64,000 nucleotides of DNA from Iris pallida (Eukaryota; Streptophyta; Magnoliopsida; Asparagales; Iridaceae). Shown here one piece after another: positions 62,027-64,000 of this stretch (positions are counted from its first letter, which is position 1; each line of letters begins with the position of its first letter). The position numbers and the translations under genes are program-made. The notes under the pieces were generated by a model. That model was not told the DNA's origin. It did no database searches and was given only the letters and a program-made list of their open reading frames with translations. The stretch lies in contig JANAVB010015600.1 in assembly GCA_029216955.1 (NCBI GenBank), forward strand, positions 38,338,039 to 38,402,038, written 5' to 3'.

Positions 62027-62579
62027 CAAATAAGTCTTATAGATAATTAATTAGCAGCTAAAAATATAATGCTTTCTTATTGTGTGAATTCGCCCACACG
62101 TAAAAGTGAATTATTTCTACCAATTAATTGTGGAAGTAAAAAAAAAAAAAAGTTGCTTTAGTATGACGTTGGAACCGTTCAGTTTGAATTTTCAATATTT
62201 AAGTATGAATGTGCAAAAAAAAAAAATAGAGTTAGCCTTCCCAATTAAGACAATACCAAAACTAATCCACCATAAGCAATAACATTAGTAAAAAAGCAAA
62301 AACAAAAAAAACTACATACCAAGTACCTTTTACTATTATATTTTAAATGAGTTCTTTAAATTTTATAAAATATTTAGAAGTCCCTCAAATTACTAATAAT
62401 GTAACTATGAGTACTTAACGACAAATAAAAATTTCAGTAGATAACTTTTAACGACATAAAAATTTCAGTAGATAACTTTTGCTCAAAGGCTGCCAATCTG
62501 AAAATGTACACTTTGTGAGATCATCAACTAGGATCTCACCCTTGATAAATTTCTGAATGACATGTAAAATATGAAACAC
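62027..62579. other. AT-rich sequence, no gene seen
   Basis: Several A-tracts. One short direct repeat around AAAATTTCAGTAGATAACTTTT (two copies, about 62428-62480). Nothing coding. Confidence 0.5.
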
Positions 62580-62910
62580 TTACGTAAAATAATATTCGCT
62601 CGACCCAGTTCAAGTCCGATCCAGCTCTACACAGATCAAGAGTGGATCCAGAAATATATACTCATGTAGACTAAAGTGAGTTAGGATGGACTAGATGTAG
62701 GCTCACTTTAAAAAAAAAAAAAAATCTAAAAAAATGTTATATGAAAAAAAAAAAAAAAATTTGGGGTACTTGGATCCGCCCATGACGCAGACCACAAGTT
62801 CGGCCTAGATTTGGAAATTCCAACCAAAACTCGATCCGACCCGGTTCGAGGTCTTTGACCGGACTGGCCTGATCAAGACCAGATCGAGTTAGGGCCACCA
62901 AACACCTTGA
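62580..62910 (-). repeat. Third GC-rich terminus related to the 60533/62026 ends
   Basis: Read on - from 62910 it begins TCAAGGTGTTTGG and continues through GC-rich GGTCTTGATCAGGCC and GAACCGGGTCGGATCGAG to a poly-T tract. This is the same order of parts as the other two ends. Confidence 0.4.
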
Positions 62911-64000
62911 TGCACTATCTTTGATGATCTACTCGTTGATGACTTTCTGAGTGACAAATATGATCTAGAAGACTTCGGTAAAAATAAGCTAAATTTAAGG
63001 ACCTAATAGAAAAAGTCTTAAGCAAATCCTTAACATAAGACAACATGAGGGTCAAGCTACTGCATTTGACCACCAACTCATCAAAAAGTGCAAAGTGTAT
63101 GCATATCAGCACCCTAGATGTGGTTACCTGGAAATTTTATTTTATCCATAATTTTAATTTCACGCTTAAAATTTTTAGATTCCCAATCCCTTCCGCCATG
63201 TGACTCCCTGCCACTCCAGTCAATTCCCAGAAGGTGGCCAGAACCCTGATTTTCTTTAAAAAAAAAATTAAAAATAAAAAAATAAAAAATTAAGAGAGCA
63301 ACACTCGCAAAAAATTGGAAGTGCCAAGATTCTTGCTTCCTCAAGTGGAGGCATGGTTTCAGAACCACCATGTGGATTCCAGCACCATGTTACTTCATAA
63401 AAAAAAAAAAAAAAACTGCTTAAAAATATGATTAGGGAGAGATTAACACAGGAAATGATAAGATTAGTACATGTGCTGTGCTTTGGGACTGGTCATGCAA
63501 CAGTTAAAGAGAGGGTGGACCATGAATATAAAATAAAATAAATAAATAAAGTTTTTTACTTGGTGCTGCTGCCTGCCTGTGTGACTTCAATTCTCATTCA
63601 AAATAAATCTGTCATGATCTCTTCCAAAAATAATTTAAGTATATTTTTTTTCACCAACCAAAAGCTGAACTTATATAATATTTATTTTTATTTTTAATTT
63701 AATTTTTTATATCTCATACTAATGATAATTGGTGGATGGACAAAAATGAACTCAAATAATTTCAGGCAGCAAGTAGCAAATTGTTCTCGAGTTATATCAG
63801 CAGCCAGCAAAAATTCTAATCTCCTTTTTTTTTTCCTAGCATCAAACATCTCATAGAGCATGTCAGTATGTACAAAATACATTGAAAAAAATTTAAACTC
63901 TCTAGGAATGCCGAAGGAAACAGAATGGACAAAATGAAGAGTTCAATTTTAATAAATGGGATAATAATAATATTATTATATCATCCCTAATTTTTTCCCT
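62911..64000. other. AT-rich sequence, no gene seen
   Basis: Many poly-A and poly-T tracts and AAATAAATAAAT runs. Short frames at 62915-63112, 63114-63371 and 63694-63882 on - show no recognisable domain. Confidence 0.5.

Overview
This is nuclear DNA of a flowering plant, AT-rich and almost entirely made of transposable elements. I see no intact host gene, no RNA gene and no CRISPR array. Plant origin is inferred from Ty3/gypsy chromoviruses of the Tekay/Del type (gag, protease, RT, RNase H, integrase, C-terminal chromodomain, LTRs of 2.7-2.8 kb), a Ty1/copia gag-protease remnant, a CACTA transposon, and very long-LTR non-autonomous elements. The species cannot be named from sequence alone.

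Layout. 1-5432: LTR of family A in + orientation, split by a 4.2-kb CACTA element (482-4697, target duplication ACC) that carries a ~1.02-kb tandem repeat. 5433-6622: remnant of a Ty1/copia element on the - strand (protease and gag C-terminus); its gag N-terminus and leader resume at 58755-59700. Between the two copia halves sits one large nest bounded by a 5-bp target duplication CCAGA (6623-6627 and 58750-58754). The outer insertion is element B (Tekay, + strand): 5' LTR 6628-9428, decayed gag-pol 9429-14595, 3' LTR 14596-15454 plus 56753-58749. Its 3' LTR is interrupted by family A2, a non-autonomous - strand element. The first A2 LTR (15455-42405) is itself split by element C (Tekay, 16186-26505, target duplication ACTCC) and element A1 (non-autonomous, - strand, 26702-38191, target duplication GTGAT). 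A2 then continues as a tandem array: LTR1 - internal - LTR2 - internal - LTR3 - partial internal (to 56752).

The best original signal is structural. LTR2 of the array is a chimera. On its low-coordinate side it carries the variants of LTR3, on its high-coordinate side those of LTR1, and the switch falls in a 48-bp interval. This is the footprint of unequal LTR-LTR crossing-over. A second anomaly is the right edge of the array at 56752/56753, where A2 internal sequence joins B LTR sequence already present on the left flank (~110 bp overlap). A simple insertion plus deletion does not explain this.

Elements A1 and A2 have no recognisable coding capacity, but they share with B and C the block just after the 5' LTR and the polypurine block before the 3' LTR. 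They were probably mobilised by Tekay-type machinery. LTR-A copies carry dense clusters of W-box motifs (TTGACC/T). From 59700 to the end is AT-rich sequence with three related GC-rich termini (60533, 62026, 62910), possibly a decayed inverted-repeat transposon family. All coordinates and LTR boundaries were read by eye; identity statements are by-eye comparisons, not alignments.
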